A DNA stretch of 64,000 nucleotides from Novosphingobium profundi (lineage in GTDB: Bacteria > Pseudomonadota > Alphaproteobacteria > Sphingomonadales > Sphingomonadaceae), in NCBI RefSeq assembly GCF_018491765.1, contig NZ_JABWCU010000019.1, positions 62,001 to 126,000 of the forward strand. The letters are read 5' to 3'. The stretch's first letter is position 1; each line of letters starts with the position of its first letter. Both the position numbers and the translations under genes were made by a program. The notes under the pieces are model-generated. The model was not told the DNA's origin and searched no databases. It was given only the letters and a program-made list of their open reading frames with translations. This document shows positions 40,861-50,897 of the stretch, piece by piece.

Positions 40861-42120
40861 TCAGCGCGCCCGGCCCGCGCCAGGAGGGGCCAATCGGATC
40901 ATGACCACGTCGTGGGCGGGCACTTCGGCTGACCATTCCCGTCGCTCTGTGCCGAGATCCTTTTGCTTCCACAGGTCGCGCACGGCAAGCGGGGTCTCGG
41001 GGGCATAGTCGAGCAAGCTCCAGTCGAGCGTGATGCGCAAGGGCTGCTCGCCCCGGTTGAACAGCAAAGCGGCGCGTTCACCATTTGCGAGCGTGCGCAC
41101 CCAGACCTCGCCGTCACCCTCGCGCCGTACCCGGCGGCCCTGGCGGCCGAGCGGATCCTGGTCGATGGCGATGACCTCGCGGTTGAGCAGGATACTTGCG
41201 GTTGCGGCGTCCATGTTGGCAATGTCGTTGCCCGCGATCAGCGGCGCCGCCATCATCGCCCAGAGCGAGAAGTGCGCGCGGTATTCGGCGGTGGTCATAC
41301 CCCCGTTGCCGACCTCGAGCATGTCGGGATCGTTCCAGTGGCCGGGACCTGCATAAGGCCAGAGCGGTTCGTTCTGGTCGACGATGTCGAGCATGCCGTA
41401 GGCGTAGCCGTGCTTGCCCGACCACTTGTCGGTGATGTCCCCGGTGGTTCGCCACATGTTCCCGATCTTCGCCGCCCAGAGCCAGGGCCGGGTGCTGCCC
41501 CATTCGCACAGCGAGAACACGATGTCGCGCCCGGTCGCGCGCAGCGCGTCGGCCATCAGAGCATAGGCTTCCTCGGAATTGCGCGTGCCGCTCGAGCACC
41601 AGTCGTACTTCAGATAGTCCACGCCCCAGGCGGCGTAAGTCTGCGCATCCTGGAACTCGTGACCCTGGCTGCCGGGGCGCCCGCCGCAGGTCTTCATGCC
41701 CGCGTCGGAATAGATCCCGAACTTCAGACCCTTGGCGTGGATATAGTCGGCCAGCGCCTTGATGCCCGAGGGGAACGCATTGCGGTTGGCCTGGATGAAA
41801 CCTTGCGCGTCGCGCGTGCCGTGCCAGCAATCGTCGATCACCACATAGGTATATCCGGCATCGCGCATGCCCGAGGCGACCATCGCATCGGCGGTGTCGC
41901 GGATGGTCTTCTCCGAGATCTTGCAGGCGAAGCGGTTCCAGCTGTTCCAGCCCATCGGCGGGGTCTGCGCGAGGCCGTTGGCATGGCGCGCGGGATCGAG
42001 CGAGGGCGGCATGCGGTTGGGGTCGATGGCGTCCTCGGCGTGGGCAAGGGCGAAGGGCTGCGCCAGCACGACGAGGGCGACGAGCGCCAGTGCGCGGGCC
42101 AGGTTGCGAAGCGATGTCAT
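40861..42120 (-). CDS. Exported GH27 alpha-galactosidase
   Basis: The 419-residue protein has a signal peptide (LARALALVALVVLAQPFALAHA) and a GH27 core: TPPMGWNSWNRFACKISEKT, YVVIDDCWHG, GLKFGIYSDAGMKTCGGRPGS, the nucleophile strand YLKYDWC and the acid/base region MWRTTGDITDKW, plus WNDPDMLEVGNGG. Length and order match family alpha-galactosidases that remove terminal alpha-galactose from plant glycans. It overlaps the GH3 gene stop by four bases and is last in the operon. GH27 also includes other activities, but the pattern favours alpha-galactosidase. Confidence 0.9.
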   Translation of the reverse strand: MTSLRNLARALALVALVVLAQPFALAHAEDAIDPNRMPPSLDPARHANGLAQTPPMGWNSWNRFACKISEKTIRDTADAMVASGMRDAGYTYVVIDDCWHGTRDAQGFIQANRNAFPSGIKALADYIHAKGLKFGIYSDAGMKTCGGRPGSQGHEFQDAQTYAAWGVDYLKYDWCSSGTRNSEEAYALMADALRATGRDIVFSLCEWGSTRPWLWAAKIGNMWRTTGDITDKWSGKHGYAYGMLDIVDQNEPLWPYAGPGHWNDPDMLEVGNGGMTTAEYRAHFSLWAMMAAPLIAGNDIANMDAATASILLNREVIAIDQDPLGRQGRRVRREGDGEVWVRTLANGERAALLFNRGEQPLRITLDWSLLDYAPETPLAVRDLWKQKDLGTERREWSAEVPAHDVVMIRLAPPGAGRAR

Positions 42121-44594
42121 GGCCGGGTCTCCAGTGGGCAGACGGCGTGGCTGGGATCGGCGTCGAGCTCGACGTTGGCGATCGCGATCGTGGTGCCGGA
42201 GGTTCCGGCAAGAACGAAGGGACGCGCAAGCGCGCCCATCTTGGCGCCCGCCTTCTCGAAGCAGGCGAGGGGCACCTTGACGCTGCTCCAGGTGCCTGGC
42301 GTGGCGGTGAACAGGCGCTCGGCGGGCAGTCGCGCGGTGCCCATGCCAAGCTGCAGGTCCTTCGCCGAGCCGGCATCGAGGCGATAGGCGACGCGCAGGG
42401 AGAGTTGGGCGTTGCTCTGGCGCGAGAGGTCGACCGTCGGCCCGGCGATGGTGACACTCCCCGATCCGGTGAAGGCGAAGCGGCGCGCGCCTTCCTGCGT
42501 GCCGCCGCCATCGACGTTGGTCACGCGCACCGCGCCGCTGGTCTCCAGCTTCCAGGGCGGGAGCACCCGGCCCGGGCGGTAGTAGATCGAAATGTTGGAC
42601 AGCGAGGCGTCGAGCCCGGCCACTTCGGACAGGGCCGGAATCTCGACATGGTCGGAATAGCTCAGGCCGTAGCCATAGGCGAACTGCGGGTCGTAGTCCG
42701 GTTGCCCGACGTTGTTGGCGAACTGCGCGGCGTTCTTCGGCCAGGAAAAGCTGAGCTTGCCGCGAAAGTCCGCGTTCGGCGTGCCATCGGCCCGGGCGAC
42801 GAGCACATCGGCGACGCCTTCGCCTTGCGAGCCGGGCAGGAAGGCGGCGACGAAGGCGTCGGACTGGTTGATCTCGGGATTGACCCAGAGCGGACGTCCC
42901 GAAAGGAACACCGAGACGGTGGGAATGCCCTGCGCCTTGAGCGCCTTCAGTTGCGCAAGCGCCTCCTTGTCGCCGGGCTGGAATTCGAGCGTGGAAATGT
43001 CGCCCACCATCTCGGCATAGGGTGTCTCGCCGAAGACGACCACGGCCAGGTCGGGCCGGGGGCCTGCGACCTGCCCGTCGGGGGCGAGCGTGGCGGTGCC
43101 GCCGGTCTTCTCGATCGCGGCTTTGAGCCCGGCCCAGATCGTTGTCGCGCCGGGAAAGTCCGCGTTGGTGTTGCCCGTGCCCTGCCACGAGAGCGTCCAG
43201 CCTCCCGATTGCAGGCCCACGTCGTTGGCGTGGCTGCCCGTCACGAGCACGCGCGCGCCCGGCCGGATCGGCAGCAGGTTGCCGTTGTTCTTGAGCAGGA
43301 CGAGCGATTGCGCGACGGCCTGGCGTGCGACGGCGCGGTGCGCAGGGGTGCCCAGCTGGGCCATCTGTTCGTAGGGCCGGGCCGGGTCGAACAGCCCGAG
43401 CTTGAACTTGACGCGCAAGATCCGGCGCACCGCATCGTCGATCCGCGCCATCGGGATCGTGCCGTTCTTCGCCTCGGCCAGGGTGTTGTCGAAGAGCGCC
43501 ATCCAGTCCTCGGGCACCATGGCCATGTCGAGCCCGGCGTTGAAGGTGGCCGGGCAGTCGCCGTTGGTGCAGCCCGGAATCTGGCCATGCGCGTTCCAGT
43601 CGCCCACGACGAAGCCCTCGAAGCCGAGCGCGCCCTTGAGCACGCCGGTCAGGAGGCTCGTGTTGGCGTGGTTCTTCACGCCGTTCCACGACGAGAAGCT
43701 GGCCATGACCGTCATCGCACCCGCATCGATGCCACCCACGTAGCCGGGCAGGTGGGTGGTAATGAGCGTGTCTTCCGAAACGCGCGCATCGCCCTGGTCG
43801 ATCCCGTCACGGGTGCCGCCGTCGGCGAGGAAGTGCTTGATCGAAGCGGCGACCTGGCCGTGCTGGATGCGCCCTTCGCCGGGCGCCCCTTGCAGACCGC
43901 GCACCATGGCCGCCGCGTAGTCGCGGGTGATCTCGGGTCGCTCGGAATAGCCTTCGAAGGCGCGGCCCCAGCGGTCGTCCTGCGGGACGGTGACGGTGGG
44001 CGCGAAGGCCCAGTCGAAGCCCGAGGCGGCGCTTTCGGCGGCGGTCACTTCGCCGATCTTCAGGATCAGCGCGGGATCGCGCATGGCGCCAAGGCCGATG
44101 TTGTGCGGGAAGACGGTGGCGCCCAGCACGTTCGAATTGCCGTGGACCGAGTCCATGCCGAAGATGGTCGGGATCGGCACGTGGCCGGGGCGCTCCTCGA
44201 GCGAGACCGCGCGGTAGGCATCGGCGGTCGCGATCCAGTCGCCCACCGGGCCGCGATCGTTGCCGCTGAGCGGCGGGTCGTTGCCCCCGCCCAGCACCGA
44301 TCCGAGCGGGTAGCGGCGCAAGTCTTCGGGTTTCACCGAGGCGATCGAGCCCTGGATCATCTGGCCGACTTTCTCGCGCAGCGACATGCGCGCCATGAGC
44401 GCGGTGATCTTCGCCTCGGTCTCGGGATCGACGAGCCCGACGCTGTGCGCGCGGGGCCAGCGCTCCGGGTGCGCCACGGCGGAGGGGCTGGAGGCCTTGT
44501 CGCTCGCAGGTTTGTCGCCTGCATGTGCGGGAGCGCCGGCAAGGACTGCAAGCGAAAGGGCCAGCGGCGCGGCGAGGGAGCGGGGGATCGTCAA
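42117..44594 (-). CDS. Exported GH3 beta-glucosidase/exo-glucanase
   Basis: About 825 residues. A signal peptide (SLAAPLALSLAVLAGAPAHA) precedes the GH3 (alpha/beta)8 domain: KVGQMIQGSI, PIPTIFGMDSVHGNSN, VAASIKHFLADGGT, and the nucleophile Asp in GFVVGDWNAHG. The GH3 C-terminal domain (VLLKNNGNLLPI, VVVFGETPYAEMVGD) and a C-terminal beta-sandwich, as in ExoP-type beta-glucan hydrolases, follow. Start TTG 44594 has GAGGA seven bases upstream; no ATG fits, and the frame upstream overlaps the halogenase gene. It lies 28 bases after the halogenase and overlaps the GH27 gene by ATGA. Activity is probably on beta-glucosidic ends. Confidence 0.88.
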   Translation of the reverse strand: MTIPRSLAAPLALSLAVLAGAPAHAGDKPASDKASSPSAVAHPERWPRAHSVGLVDPETEAKITALMARMSLREKVGQMIQGSIASVKPEDLRRYPLGSVLGGGNDPPLSGNDRGPVGDWIATADAYRAVSLEERPGHVPIPTIFGMDSVHGNSNVLGATVFPHNIGLGAMRDPALILKIGEVTAAESAASGFDWAFAPTVTVPQDDRWGRAFEGYSERPEITRDYAAAMVRGLQGAPGEGRIQHGQVAASIKHFLADGGTRDGIDQGDARVSEDTLITTHLPGYVGGIDAGAMTVMASFSSWNGVKNHANTSLLTGVLKGALGFEGFVVGDWNAHGQIPGCTNGDCPATFNAGLDMAMVPEDWMALFDNTLAEAKNGTIPMARIDDAVRRILRVKFKLGLFDPARPYEQMAQLGTPAHRAVARQAVAQSLVLLKNNGNLLPIRPGARVLVTGSHANDVGLQSGGWTLSWQGTGNTNADFPGATTIWAGLKAAIEKTGGTATLAPDGQVAGPRPDLAVVVFGETPYAEMVGDISTLEFQPGDKEALAQLKALKAQGIPTVSVFLSGRPLWVNPEINQSDAFVAAFLPGSQGEGVADVLVARADGTPNADFRGKLSFSWPKNAAQFANNVGQPDYDPQFAYGYGLSYSDHVEIPALSEVAGLDASLSNISIYYRPGRVLPPWKLETSGAVRVTNVDGGGTQEGARRFAFTGSGSVTIAGPTVDLSRQSNAQLSLRVAYRLDAGSAKDLQLGMGTARLPAERLFTATPGTWSSVKVPLACFEKAGAKMGALARPFVLAGTSGTTIAIANVELDADPSHAVCPLETRP

Positions 44595-44622
44595 GGCAAG
44601 GTCCTCGTCTTGGGGGCCGGTC

Positions 44623-46155
44623 TCAGGCGGGGACGGCGTGCGCGGGGCGCGTGGCCGCGCCGCATTCGGCCAGGAACTGGGCGTGGGGGACGGCGAGCGC
44701 GGCGGCCCTGGCGATGGCTTCGCGCATGCGGGCGAAACTCTGGGCCAGGTCGGCGCTCGACTGCCGGTCGGCGAGAGGGTCGTGGCGCGGAGGGAGGAGG
44801 CCGAAACCCGCGAACATGGCCAGCCAGCTGGGCGGCTGGAAGGAATCCCATTCGAAGCGCGGAAGCTTGCCTGCCCCGGTGAAGGCGCGGATGCGCTGGG
44901 CGAGGCTCTCGGGCAGGGTGCGGGCGCGGCAGGCGTCCCAGAAGGGCTCGCCATGGCGGCGGTTGGCCCAGTAGTGGAGCACGAGGAAATCGCGGATGCG
45001 CGCGTATTCGAGGCGGGTGATGCGGTTGAACTCGTCGGCAAGCGAGGGATCGAAGCCACGGTCGGGGAAGTGCGCGAGCAGGCGCTCGATGCCGCTCTGG
45101 ATCAGCGTCAGGCCGGTCGATTCGAGCGGCTCGAGGAACCCGGCGGCCAGGCCGATGGCGACGCAGTTGTGGCTCCACACCTTGCGGCGATGCCCGGTGC
45201 GAAAACGGATCGTGCGCGGGTCGGCAAGCGGTGCGCCCTCGAGCCGCGCGAGCAGCTTGGCACAGGCCTCGTCCTCGGAAAGGTGCGCGCTCGAATAGAC
45301 GTAGCCGTTGCCGACGCGATGCTGGAGCGGGATGCGCCACTGCCAGCCCGCCTCGTGCGCCTGCGAGCGGGTATAGGGCGAAAGTTCGAGTTCCTGCGTG
45401 CAGGCTACGGCCACGGCGCGGTCGCACGGGAGCAGGTCGCTCCAGTCCTCGAAGGGCTCGCCAAGCGTCTGGCCCAGGAGCCGAGAGGCGAAGCCCGAGC
45501 AGTCGATGAACAGGTCGGCACTGAGGCGGCGCCCGTCGGCGAGCGTGACGGCGCGCAAGTTGCCGTCTTCACCGTCGCGTTCGACGTGCGTGACAGTGCC
45601 CTCGATCCGCGTGACGCCAAGGGTGGCCTGCGCGCGGGCGCTGAGGTATTTCGCGAAGAGCCCGGCGTCGAAATGGAACGCCCAGTCGAACACGCCCAGG
45701 TCGTTGGCGGGCCGGTCGGGCGGGAGCAGGACCTTGCCCGCGCGGGCGACCGCGATCGGCAGGCAATAGTCGCCAAGCGGGGTCGGGTCTGCGTGCGCGC
45801 GCTGCTTGAGCCAGTACTGGTGAAAGGGCACCGAGAAGGCATCGACCCCGAAGCGTCCGAAGGGATGGAAGAACGAGGTGCCTGGCCCGGCCCAGTCCTC
45901 GAACGCGATGCCCAGCTTCACGGTGCCTTCGCTGGCGCGCATGACTTCGAAGGCATCGACGTCGATCGCGCGCAGATAGTCGCGGATGGCGGGCACGGTG
46001 GCCTCGCCCACGCCCACGGTGGCGATCTCGGCGGATTCGATGAGGGTGATCGCAATCGGCAGGCCCTTGAGGCGGGTGGCCAGGAGATTGGCCGTCATCC
46101 AGCCCGCGCTGCCACCTCCGACGATGAGGATCGCGCCAATCGGATCGCTCGGCAT
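44623..46155 (-). CDS. Flavin-dependent tryptophan halogenase family protein
   Basis: The 510-residue protein has the FAD motif LIVGGGSAGWMTANLLA, the ATVGVGEATVPAIR motif, a catalytic-type Lys in SEGTVKLGIAFEDW, the diagnostic WxWxIP motif (WQWRIPLQHR) and GFLEPLESTGL. Thus it is chemically complete. FADH2-dependent homologues chlorinate or brominate aromatic rings. Here it lies between a TBDR and two glycoside hydrolases on one strand, a grouping often seen in Caulobacter, Xanthomonas and Sphingomonas glycan loci, where its role is not settled. It starts at ATG 46155 and lies 104 bases after the TBDR stop. Confidence 0.9.
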   Translation of the reverse strand: MPSDPIGAILIVGGGSAGWMTANLLATRLKGLPIAITLIESAEIATVGVGEATVPAIRDYLRAIDVDAFEVMRASEGTVKLGIAFEDWAGPGTSFFHPFGRFGVDAFSVPFHQYWLKQRAHADPTPLGDYCLPIAVARAGKVLLPPDRPANDLGVFDWAFHFDAGLFAKYLSARAQATLGVTRIEGTVTHVERDGEDGNLRAVTLADGRRLSADLFIDCSGFASRLLGQTLGEPFEDWSDLLPCDRAVAVACTQELELSPYTRSQAHEAGWQWRIPLQHRVGNGYVYSSAHLSEDEACAKLLARLEGAPLADPRTIRFRTGHRRKVWSHNCVAIGLAAGFLEPLESTGLTLIQSGIERLLAHFPDRGFDPSLADEFNRITRLEYARIRDFLVLHYWANRRHGEPFWDACRARTLPESLAQRIRAFTGAGKLPRFEWDSFQPPSWLAMFAGFGLLPPRHDPLADRQSSADLAQSFARMREAIARAAALAVPHAQFLAECGAATRPAHAVPA

Positions 46156-46259
46156 GTTTGCGCCCCTTCCTCTCTTTGTCTTTTTCCTGGTCTGACCTGC
46201 GCTCCGGGCAAGGCCCCCGCCTGTTGGAGGAGGGGCGGGGGCCCGCCCGGGAGGGACGG

Positions 46260-49200
46260 TCAGAACTTCATGCGCACACCGGCCGTGTAGCGACGTTCGA
46301 AAATCTTGTTGTACGCGTTCTCGTCGGGCCAGGTGATGTAGTAGTGCTCGTACTCGCCGGTCAGGTTCGAGCCTTGCGCGTAGATCGTCACCGCGGGGGT
46401 GATGTCGTAGCTGACCGAGGCATCGACGTAGTTGGTCGGCGCCTGGTAGAGCTCGAGCCCGGCGATGCCGCCGAAGTCGGACTGGACCGCGCGCTTGGAG
46501 CGGTAGTTCCAGGCGACGCGGGCCTGGAAATGCGAGTCCTGGTAGAACAGCGCCGCATTGGTCTGGAACTCGGAATTGTCCTGGAAGGGGATCTTGTTGC
46601 CGGCCAGGTCGGTCTCGCCCGAGTCCGAGGGCGACCAGGTGAAATTGGTGTCGACGCCGAAGTTGCCGAGGAAGTCGGGCATCCACGCCATGTCGCTGAA
46701 CGCCAGCTTGGCACCCGCTTCAAGGCCCTTCAACGTACCGCCGGATCCCTGCACCGGGGTGCTGATGGTGACCGTGCGGCCGCGCACCACCCCGTCGTTG
46801 TCGGGCAAGTCGTCACGCGTGATGTTGCCGCTCTGGATGAAGCTGTCGACGTCGATGTAGAACAGGCCCAGGCTCAGCATGCTGGCATTGCCCAGGTACC
46901 ATTCGAGCGAGGCGTCGAGGTTCATCGCGCGCCAGGGATCGAGCTGGGGGTTGCCGCTCTGGCTGCCGCCGGTGACCCGGAACACGGGATTGCCCGGGTC
47001 GCTGGTGTCGATCGCGTAGTTGGGGGTGAGGCCACCGCCCCATTGCTCCAGGTCGAGCAGCGTCATCGTCTTGGCGAAGGCGAAGCGCAGCTTGACGTCG
47101 GAAGAGAGTTCGAAGGCAAGGTTGAGCGCGGGCAGGATGTCGGTGAAGTCGCGCTTGGTCTCGACCGAACCGGCCAGCGTGTTGGCAAGGCCATAGGGCT
47201 GCGGGCTGCCGGTCACGTACTGGGTGATGTCGAGCCGGGTGTTGATCACCTTGACACCGCCATTGCCGGTCATCGGAATGCCGAACAATTCGCCCCGGAA
47301 GTCCATCTGGGCATAGCCCGAGATCTGCTTGATCCCGACCTTGAACGAGGCGCCCGGGTTCATCACCTCGACGTTGCCGGGATAGAACGAATTCTGGAAG
47401 TCGAGCACGTTGTCCATGACCGAGGGATCGAGCGCGTAGAACGAGGGGATGCCCTTCACGCCCGAATTGTAGAGCTTGACCATGTTGTTGAAGCTGGAGT
47501 CGCTCGCCTTGCGGGTCAGTCCGGCGGTGTAATAGCCCGAGGCGTCACCCGCGCTGCAGCTGGAATCGCTCATCGGCACGTCGAAGGCCTTCCACTTCAC
47601 CAGGCATCCGGCCGGATTGCTGGCATCGCCGGCGTAGAGCGGCGCGGCGCGATCGAAGGCGAAATTGTCGACCGAACGCTCCGAATAGCGCCCGCCGAAG
47701 CTGATCTTCATGTCCGGGCTGGCCTCGTAGGCACCGTCGGCGCGCAGGACCTTGAGGTCGGCCTTGCGCCGGTAGTTGCCTTCCGAGGAAATCGTCTTGA
47801 GCGCGTAGTTGTTGATATCGCCCATCTCGCTGGTGAGCGCGGACGGCAGCGTGAAGACCGGCTGATTGCCCGAGAAGTCGACCGTGGCGGGCAGCGAGTC
47901 GAGCCCGGCGATGGTGTTCACCGTGTAGCCGTTCTCGTTGAACACGCGGTCGCCGCTGGGATAGTGGCCGATGCCGTCGGTCTGCCACTGCGCGCCGTTG
48001 CTCAGGCTGAACTGGATGTAGCTCTGGTCGAAGTACTGGTGGGCCTTGCCGTAGATTCCGCGAACCGAGGCGGTGAACGGGCCACCGTTGTCGTACTTGA
48101 GCTCGAGGTTGTAGTTCTGCGACTGCGACTGGTAGCGCAAGTTGCCCGAATTGGCGTCGAAGTTGCCGAGGTCGTAGTTGTACTGCTGGACGGTGTTGAT
48201 GTTGTAGGTGTTTCCGTCCGAGCCGACCGTCGTCGCCCCGGTATCGCGCGAGACACCCGGCACGAATTCCGCCGCCTGCCAGTTGATGTCCTGCATCTCG
48301 ATGCCGACGGTGCGGTCGTGCTCGTCCTGGTGGGTGTAGAAGAAGTCGCCGTTCAACGTCAGCGCGTCGTTGACCATCCACTGCATCGAACCATTGATGC
48401 CCAGGCGCTGGCGCTGGTCGATCTCGTGCGAGGAAAGGAACCCCTGCGGCACGAAGAAGGCGTCGTTGGCATCTCCGTCACCGTTGACGTCCACCCCGCC
48501 GGCCACCGGCGTGCCGCGCGAGCGCCACGAAGGCGAAAAGCCGCCGGTGGAGGTGGCATCGGCGGTGCCTTCGTTGTGCAGCGCGACGCCGTAGCCGCTC
48601 TGGATACCGTTCTTCGAGTTCGACAGGCGCACGTCCGAATAGGCGGCGGAGAGCATGACCCCGAAGTTGTCGTTGTGCCAGGAGATCAGACCGTTGAAGT
48701 TGGGATCGAACTTGTGCTTGGCCTTGTCGCCGTAGGCACCCTCGGCGGCGGCCGCGAGGGTGAGGCCGGGCTTGAGGTCGAAGGGACGGCGCGTGCGCAA
48801 GTTGACCGTGCCGGTGATGCCGGCGTTGAGCTGGTCGGCGGTGGTCGACTTGATGACGTCGGCGCCCGAGAAGAGCTGCGAGGGAATGTCGTTGAAGTTG
48901 GGCTGGACGGTCGTGATCGACTGCGCGCCGAGGTAGGTCTCGCCGTTGAGCAGGGTCGTGACCTGCGGCAGGCCGCGGATGTTGATGGTCGAGCCTTCGC
49001 CCGCGCTGCGCAGGATCTGGACGCCCGGGATACGCTGGAGCGAGTCCGAGATCGTCACGTCGGGCAGCTTGCCGATGTCCTCGGCGGAAATCGAATCGAC
49101 GACCGAGGTCGCCTCGCGCTTGGTTTCGATCGCACGCCGTTGCGAACCGCGGATACCGGTGACGATGATCGCCTGAGCCGCAGCGGGATCATCGGACCAG

Positions 49201-49340
49201 TTCCCGTCGTCCGCGGGGCTCTGGGCCGAGCTGTCGGGTGCCGGTGCGGCTTGCGCCCAGGCGCTCTGGCACAGGCCGATGGTAATGAACGATGTCGCGG
49301 CAAACAGGGCGGCTCGATGCACGCAATTGTGGCGGATCAT
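46260..49340 (-). CDS. Large TonB-dependent receptor (Caulobacter/Xanthomonas type)
   Basis: The 1026-residue protein has a signal peptide ending in CQSAWAQ, a conserved TonB box (AIIVTGIRGSQRRAIETKR), plug (KLPDVTISDSLQRIPGVQI) and a long barrel ending YTAGVRMKF. The length and the early ISAEDIGKLPDVTI region match the glycan-transporting TIGR01782-type group. Start ATG 49340 has GAGGAG upstream; the frame open to 50480 overlaps the divergent ROK gene and is rejected. It diverges from the ROK repressor over a 273-bp AT-rich promoter. It is the likely uptake pore for oligosaccharides processed by the GH3 and GH27 enzymes downstream. Confidence 0.93.
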   Translation of the reverse strand: MIRHNCVHRAALFAATSFITIGLCQSAWAQAAPAPDSSAQSPADDGNWSDDPAAAQAIIVTGIRGSQRRAIETKREATSVVDSISAEDIGKLPDVTISDSLQRIPGVQILRSAGEGSTINIRGLPQVTTLLNGETYLGAQSITTVQPNFNDIPSQLFSGADVIKSTTADQLNAGITGTVNLRTRRPFDLKPGLTLAAAAEGAYGDKAKHKFDPNFNGLISWHNDNFGVMLSAAYSDVRLSNSKNGIQSGYGVALHNEGTADATSTGGFSPSWRSRGTPVAGGVDVNGDGDANDAFFVPQGFLSSHEIDQRQRLGINGSMQWMVNDALTLNGDFFYTHQDEHDRTVGIEMQDINWQAAEFVPGVSRDTGATTVGSDGNTYNINTVQQYNYDLGNFDANSGNLRYQSQSQNYNLELKYDNGGPFTASVRGIYGKAHQYFDQSYIQFSLSNGAQWQTDGIGHYPSGDRVFNENGYTVNTIAGLDSLPATVDFSGNQPVFTLPSALTSEMGDINNYALKTISSEGNYRRKADLKVLRADGAYEASPDMKISFGGRYSERSVDNFAFDRAAPLYAGDASNPAGCLVKWKAFDVPMSDSSCSAGDASGYYTAGLTRKASDSSFNNMVKLYNSGVKGIPSFYALDPSVMDNVLDFQNSFYPGNVEVMNPGASFKVGIKQISGYAQMDFRGELFGIPMTGNGGVKVINTRLDITQYVTGSPQPYGLANTLAGSVETKRDFTDILPALNLAFELSSDVKLRFAFAKTMTLLDLEQWGGGLTPNYAIDTSDPGNPVFRVTGGSQSGNPQLDPWRAMNLDASLEWYLGNASMLSLGLFYIDVDSFIQSGNITRDDLPDNDGVVRGRTVTISTPVQGSGGTLKGLEAGAKLAFSDMAWMPDFLGNFGVDTNFTWSPSDSGETDLAGNKIPFQDNSEFQTNAALFYQDSHFQARVAWNYRSKRAVQSDFGGIAGLELYQAPTNYVDASVSYDITPAVTIYAQGSNLTGEYEHYYITWPDENAYNKIFERRYTAGVRMKF

Positions 49341-49540
49341 ACCCCCAAACTCCTCTCCTGGTGCGCATTTCCTGCGCTGGTGATCTTTTTTTCTCGGTGG
49401 AAGGCGAGGCGCTGCGGGTGTCTGCATCCGGCCCGTGCCGCATACAGGCTCGCGTTGCCGCGTCGATCCGGGGTCACGGGTCGTCTTTTTCCGCCTCGTG
49501 CCCTGAGTACCGATCATCTGCAGTTTCCCGAGTGCCGTCA

Positions 49541-49568
49541 ACTTAAATAATTTAATTTTTGTTACTCG
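49541..49568. promoter_or_regulatory. AT-rich divergent promoter core
   Basis: A run of AT-rich bases (AACTTAAATAATTTAATTTT) within the 273-bp gap between the TBDR (49340) and the ROK regulator (49614). It has the look of a promoter or of a NagC/XylR-type ROK operator, which is usually AT-rich, but the exact site cannot be assigned. Confidence 0.4.
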
Positions 49569-49613
49569 ACGGCAACGAATGGAGGTAGATAATGGAGTCC
49601 AAGGAGAGCGTTC

Positions 49614-50897
49614 GTGCCGATGAAAGACAGTATTCCTGCCGCTTCGCGCGGAGAGGCAGGCCAGAAAATCCCGAATAACGAAGAAGCAACATTGGCGCCG
49701 CGGCAGGGCTTTGCGCAGCGTTTGTCCATCTCTCTTTCGGGCACGAATCTTGCCCGCGCAGGTGACTACAACCAGCGCATCGTCCTCCAGGCCATTCGAC
49801 TCGCCGGCGAGACGACCCGCCAGATGCTCGTCAAGCAGACCGGCCTGACGGCGCCGACGATCGCCAACATCGCCGCGCGACTGGAAGACATGGGGCTGAT
49901 CACCCACGCCGGGCGACACCATGGCAGCCGTGGCCAGCCCGCTTTGCGCCTGGCGATCAATCCCGACGGCGCCTTCGGAGTCGGTCTCAACATCGACCGC
50001 GACCATGTGACGCTCGCACTTCTCGACATCGCCGGAGCGGTGCGTGGCACGGTTACGCGCGAAGTGCGCTTTCCGATGCCGCGCGACGTCGTCGCGATCA
50101 TCGAGGAGGAACTGCCCCAGCTCATGGAGCGGGGTAAGGTGTCGCCCGAGAGGGTCTTGGGCGTCGGCGTCGCGCGGCCCGACGGACTTGGCAGCATAGC
50201 CATTCCGCACCGGCCTGAAGCTTTTGAAATATGGAATAAAACAGATTTTCCGGCGCTTCTCGGTGAAGTCATGCCCTGGCCGATCTACATCGACAACGAC
50301 GCCGCGGCCGCCGCGCTCGGAGAGGCCAAGGGGATCGGTGGCGAACGCATCGGCAGCTTCTTCTACCTGCTTGTCAGCGCAGGGCTTGGCGGGGCTCCGG
50401 TGATCGATGGCGGCTATTACCGAGGCGCCCGCGCGCGCAGCGGCGAAATCGGACTGATGCCCGATCCCGGCGCGGGGCATCCGGGCGCGGTGGTGCAGGA
50501 CACCGTCTCGCTTTCGGCGATCGCGCAGCGCCTCGAAGAGGCCGGCAAGCCCATGACCGCGCTGGACGACCTGCTCGCGCTCGATCCGGTGACGGCGACG
50601 AGCGTGGATCGCTGGATCGCCGATTCGACGCGCGCGCTGACCGCGCCGCTGGTTGCGGTCTCGTGCCTGCTCGATCCCGAGGTGATTCTCGTCGGCGGCC
50701 GCCTGCCCGCGCTCCTGATCGAGCGCCTCTGCGCGCGAGTGGATGCCGCGCTCGCCGAAGTCGCCATGCCCAACCGGGTCCCGGTCCGGCCTGCGCGCAT
50801 GGCCGGCGCGGCGCCCGCCATCGGGTCGGCCTTGCTGCCGTTCCAGGACCAGTTGCTGCCATCCGATGCGATTCTGATGCAGGCGGAGCGCTCCTGA
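49614..50897 (+). CDS. ROK-family transcriptional repressor (NagC/XylR-like)
   Basis: This 427-residue protein has an N-terminal winged helix (residues 55-105: NQRIVLQAIRLAGETTRQML, LTAPTIANIAARLEDMGLI) and a ROK sugar-binding domain with AVGVGLNI-like strand, YIDNDAAAAALGEAKG and RSGEIGLMPDPG. The zinc Cys motif of ROK kinases is not present, as expected for a regulator. It starts at GTG 49614, with AAGGAG seven bases upstream. It diverges from the TBDR-halogenase-GH3-GH27 operon and lies before the Mak-like kinase, so it probably releases the locus when a sugar is present. Confidence 0.88.
   Translation: MPMKDSIPAASRGEAGQKIPNNEEATLAPRQGFAQRLSISLSGTNLARAGDYNQRIVLQAIRLAGETTRQMLVKQTGLTAPTIANIAARLEDMGLITHAGRHHGSRGQPALRLAINPDGAFGVGLNIDRDHVTLALLDIAGAVRGTVTREVRFPMPRDVVAIIEEELPQLMERGKVSPERVLGVGVARPDGLGSIAIPHRPEAFEIWNKTDFPALLGEVMPWPIYIDNDAAAAALGEAKGIGGERIGSFFYLLVSAGLGGAPVIDGGYYRGARARSGEIGLMPDPGAGHPGAVVQDTVSLSAIAQRLEEAGKPMTALDDLLALDPVTATSVDRWIADSTRALTAPLVAVSCLLDPEVILVGGRLPALLIERLCARVDAALAEVAMPNRVPVRPARMAGAAPAIGSALLPFQDQLLPSDAILMQAERS

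Noticed and set aside
46158..49550. Long plus-strand frame of 1130 residues opposite the large TBDR.
   Set aside because: Shadow of the TBDR gene; Val/Arg/Gly-rich sequence without domains.
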